A DNA stretch of 55,782 nucleotides from Bacteroidales bacterium. GTDB lineage: Bacteria; Bacteroidota; Bacteroidia; Bacteroidales; GCA-2748055. This document shows, piece by piece, positions 53,834-55,782 of the stretch. Where the stretch lies: positions 1-55,782 of the forward strand of contig JAOZUK010000010.1 in the NCBI GenBank assembly GCA_029938715.1, written 5' to 3'. Every line of letters begins with the position of its first letter. Position 1 is the first letter of the stretch. The notes beneath the pieces were generated by a model that was not told where the DNA came from, did not search any database, and saw nothing but the letters and a program-made list of their open reading frames with translations. Both the position numbers and the translations under genes were made by a program.

Positions 53834-55694
53834 CGATAATTATATATCCTTGTGGAAACTCCCCGAAGAGCTCATTGTCAAACTCAATATCTGCGGTAAG
53901 AATATGTGTGCCGGGTTGACTTCTGTCTTTTGCTTTTATAATGATGGGGATAGCTCCGTTTTCTCCAGGCTCTATCACATAATCCACCATTTTTTTATTG
54001 AACTCAATGTCATCAGAGGTTTTTAGCCAGATCCTGCCTGAGACAGGATGGTTGGCTCTGTTAATAATGTTGAGGACTACCTGTTTTTCCTGGCCGGGGC
54101 TCATGGTAATTTTTGCCGGGTAAAAGGATGCCCAATAGGGATTAAATCCAGTTTCGGATTGTCCTGGAGGCAGTAGGTTGGTAATGGCATCGGTGGTTTT
54201 CAGGGTCCATTCTCTGAATTCCTGCCGGGTATCATTATGGGTGGCAAAACCATTGCTATGGGCCGGCAAACAGATATAGGGATCGGCCTCATAAAAGGAC
54301 TGAGCTGTTTTAATCAGGCCAGTATGGGTAGATATTCCGTTATAGCAATGGATGCTCGAACGCATGAAACCTTCTCTGTTGATTGAACTCCCATCGGCTA
54401 TTAAATAGAACTTGATGCCATCGACCAGTGCCGACAATCCCATTTGTTCCTCCATATGAACAGGATTGTGATAGACCCGGAAAGAGTAGCCTCCCCATTC
54501 AAATATTTCTCCTTCAGACAAAATGCGATCTGCCTTAAATTTGATTTTAGACCAGCAGGTTGTCAGATAATTTTCAGGATGTTCCACATGTTCTCTTAAT
54601 TTTTCCCACACCCATATTTCTGCTCCTTCAGATTCTGCCAGGGCAGGAATGCCATCAATGTGATCATAATGCCAGTGACTTGGTATAATTACCGAGATAC
54701 GCTTAATGCCAAACATTCGTTTGGCTTCTGAAAGCCGCTCCGGAGTAAAATCAGCTCCACAGTCAAACAGAAGCGCGTCTCCCGTCTCAGATATTATTAT
54801 CTGGGAGGTGGTACCACAGTCCTGAATTACATGGGCTGAGACCTGCACAAAATTTGCCCAGTTCCACCTGGCTGCTCTGTTGGGGGCGAGTTGTTTTTGA
54901 ACTTCCAGAAGTCGTGATTTCAGCTTAAGTAGATCCGCCAGTGGTTCTGTTATCTCATAACCATGTGAAGGCAGCATAAGCTCCGGATTCAACTGCCCGA
55001 TTTTATCAATGGAAATAATGGAGGAATCAATGCCAGGATTCTGAAGATAGATCCATTGCATGCTGTAAAGGTTATGTATATATCCTCCCCGGATGATCAT
55101 ATCACCACTAAAACAGATGAGTTTGCCATCCACTTCAACCAGGTATGAAACACTCCCTTTTGTATGTCCGGGTGTATCAATGACCCGGATGCTATATTGA
55201 TTCCACTCAATGACCTCCCCTTCAGACAGTGAACGATCCACTCCCGGTTTTTGAAAAGGTTCCATGCGTCTGCCATAATCTGATAACTCATTACTTAGCA
55301 GATACCTGTCGGACAGATTTATGGGGAGCTGACTAACCGTGGGTTGTAGGTACTCTTCCTCCGATTTGCCGATGGCTATATTGGCACCGCTATTTTTTAG
55401 GGCAGCACTACCCAGACACTGGTCCCTGTGATAATGCGTATGCAATATCCAGTCAATTTGTTTTACACCCACTCCTTTGAGAGCTTCTGTTAATTTTTCA
55501 GAACCTGCATCAATGAGTATCCCGGAAGTGCCGGATTTCAATAAATAGACATTGGTGGCATCCTTTAACCGGTAGATATTTGGTTGTATTAATTCAAAAC
55601 CAATGTTGTCTTCATCTGCGAATGATACCGGGGAGGCCTCAATTCCAATAGCAGCGAGAAAAAGCAGGATGAGAGGAAAACATCGGGTTTTCAT
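53826..55694 (-). CDS. Exported protein with two metallo-beta-lactamase domains
   Basis: 622 aa; signal peptide ends near ASPVSFA. First MBL domain (about 30-250): LHTHYHRDQ has His87, His89 and Asp91, but Gln92 replaces the usual second-metal His; later ligands are GHTKGS, SGDM and PSHGYE. Second domain (about 290-495): complete PSHWHYDHIDG (His340, His342, Asp344, His345), with HNPVHMEEQ, IADGS and LPAHSNG. The last ~90 residues are a Fn3/NPCBM-like sandwich. The reaction is unknown; hydrolysis of an ester, lactone or sulfate ester is possible. Second visible gene of the operon. Confidence 0.82.
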   Translation of the reverse strand: MKTRCFPLILLFLAAIGIEASPVSFADEDNIGFELIQPNIYRLKDATNVYLLKSGTSGILIDAGSEKLTEALKGVGVKQIDWILHTHYHRDQCLGSAALKNSGANIAIGKSEEEYLQPTVSQLPINLSDRYLLSNELSDYGRRMEPFQKPGVDRSLSEGEVIEWNQYSIRVIDTPGHTKGSVSYLVEVDGKLICFSGDMIIRGGYIHNLYSMQWIYLQNPGIDSSIISIDKIGQLNPELMLPSHGYEITEPLADLLKLKSRLLEVQKQLAPNRAARWNWANFVQVSAHVIQDCGTTSQIIISETGDALLFDCGADFTPERLSEAKRMFGIKRISVIIPSHWHYDHIDGIPALAESEGAEIWVWEKLREHVEHPENYLTTCWSKIKFKADRILSEGEIFEWGGYSFRVYHNPVHMEEQMGLSALVDGIKFYLIADGSSINREGFMRSSIHCYNGISTHTGLIKTAQSFYEADPYICLPAHSNGFATHNDTRQEFREWTLKTTDAITNLLPPGQSETGFNPYWASFYPAKITMSPGQEKQVVLNIINRANHPVSGRIWLKTSDDIEFNKKMVDYVIEPGENGAIPIIIKAKDRSQPGTHILTADIEFDNELFGEFPQGYIIIDE

Positions 55695-55717
55695 AATTGA
55701 ATATTTAAAGGACAGAA

Positions 55718-55782
55718 TTACTTACTATCAATTACGACCTTATGCTCAGGTCCTGTGACCGAAGCAAGGTTGACTGTACGGA
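55718..55782 (-). CDS. C-terminal end of a further gene in the operon (partial, 5' end outside window)
   Basis: The minus strand is open from the right edge to TAA at 55718-55720, coding for about 20 residues ending in VTGPEHKVVIDSK. It lies 23 bases upstream of the double-MBL gene on the same strand, matching operon spacing. Too short for a family call. Confidence 0.4.
   Translation of the reverse strand, partial: RTVNLASVTGPEHKVVIDSK

Overview
The window comes from a member of the Bacteroidota. The evidence is a SusC/SusD outer-membrane pair, a C-terminal type IX secretion (T9SS) sorting domain, many short lipoprotein signal peptides ending in a lipobox Cys, and promoter-like TTTG / TAnnTTTG elements instead of the E. 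coli type. No rRNA, tRNA, CRISPR array, insertion sequence, integrase or phage gene was seen. The order is not determinable; a free-living or marine relative of the Marinilabiliales would fit the enzyme mix, but this is inference.

Almost everything belongs to one very large polysaccharide-utilisation region of about 33 genes, nearly all exported. Left block (about 1-8836, + strand): the tail of an upstream gene, a heparinase II/III-type lyase fused to a CocE/NonD alpha/beta hydrolase, a parallel beta-helix lipoprotein, a jelly-roll lyase-like lipoprotein and an exported FAD oxidoreductase. Next come a BPL_N-PKD protein (-) and an exported amidohydrolase (+). A three-gene minus-strand operon (16836 to 11719) follows: serine beta-lactamase fused to DUF4185, a GH36-like alpha-galactosidase and a CBM9-like protein. 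The core runs rightward from 16987: an unrecognised alpha/alpha-type lipoprotein, GH20 beta-hexosaminidase, GH88 unsaturated glucuronyl hydrolase, SusC and SusD. A perfect 18-bp hairpin then precedes a tandem esterase, a Tat-exported aldo/keto reductase and a glycosidase-like TIM barrel.

The right half holds an AXE1-type esterase with a beta-propeller (-), and a plus-strand series (34673-44306) of a VCBS-repeat protein, a T9SS cargo protein, a second jelly-roll protein, a CE1-like esterase, a Tat-exported Gfo/Idh/MocA oxidoreductase and a DUF1080 hydrolase. Then come a URO-D-like methyltransferase homologue (-), an operon of SIS isomerase, ROK kinase and NodB-like deacetylase (+), and a final minus-strand operon: a partial gene, a double metallo-beta-lactamase protein, a DUF819 membrane protein, dipeptide epimerase, a second CocE hydrolase and a DUF4832 glycosidase-like protein.

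Working model (inference): SusCD imports fragments of a polymer holding uronic acid and N-acetylhexosamine. The lyase and GH88 act on uronic linkages, GH20 on hexosamine, GH36 on alpha-galactose, and several esterases or deacetylases strip acyl groups. SIS plus ROK process amino sugar in the cytoplasm, and Gfo/Idh/MocA plus DUF1080 could cleave glycosides by a 3-keto route. No sulfatase, no transcriptional regulator and no obvious sugar permease is present. The two CocE hydrolases and the dipeptide epimerase hint at amino-acid or peptide substituents.
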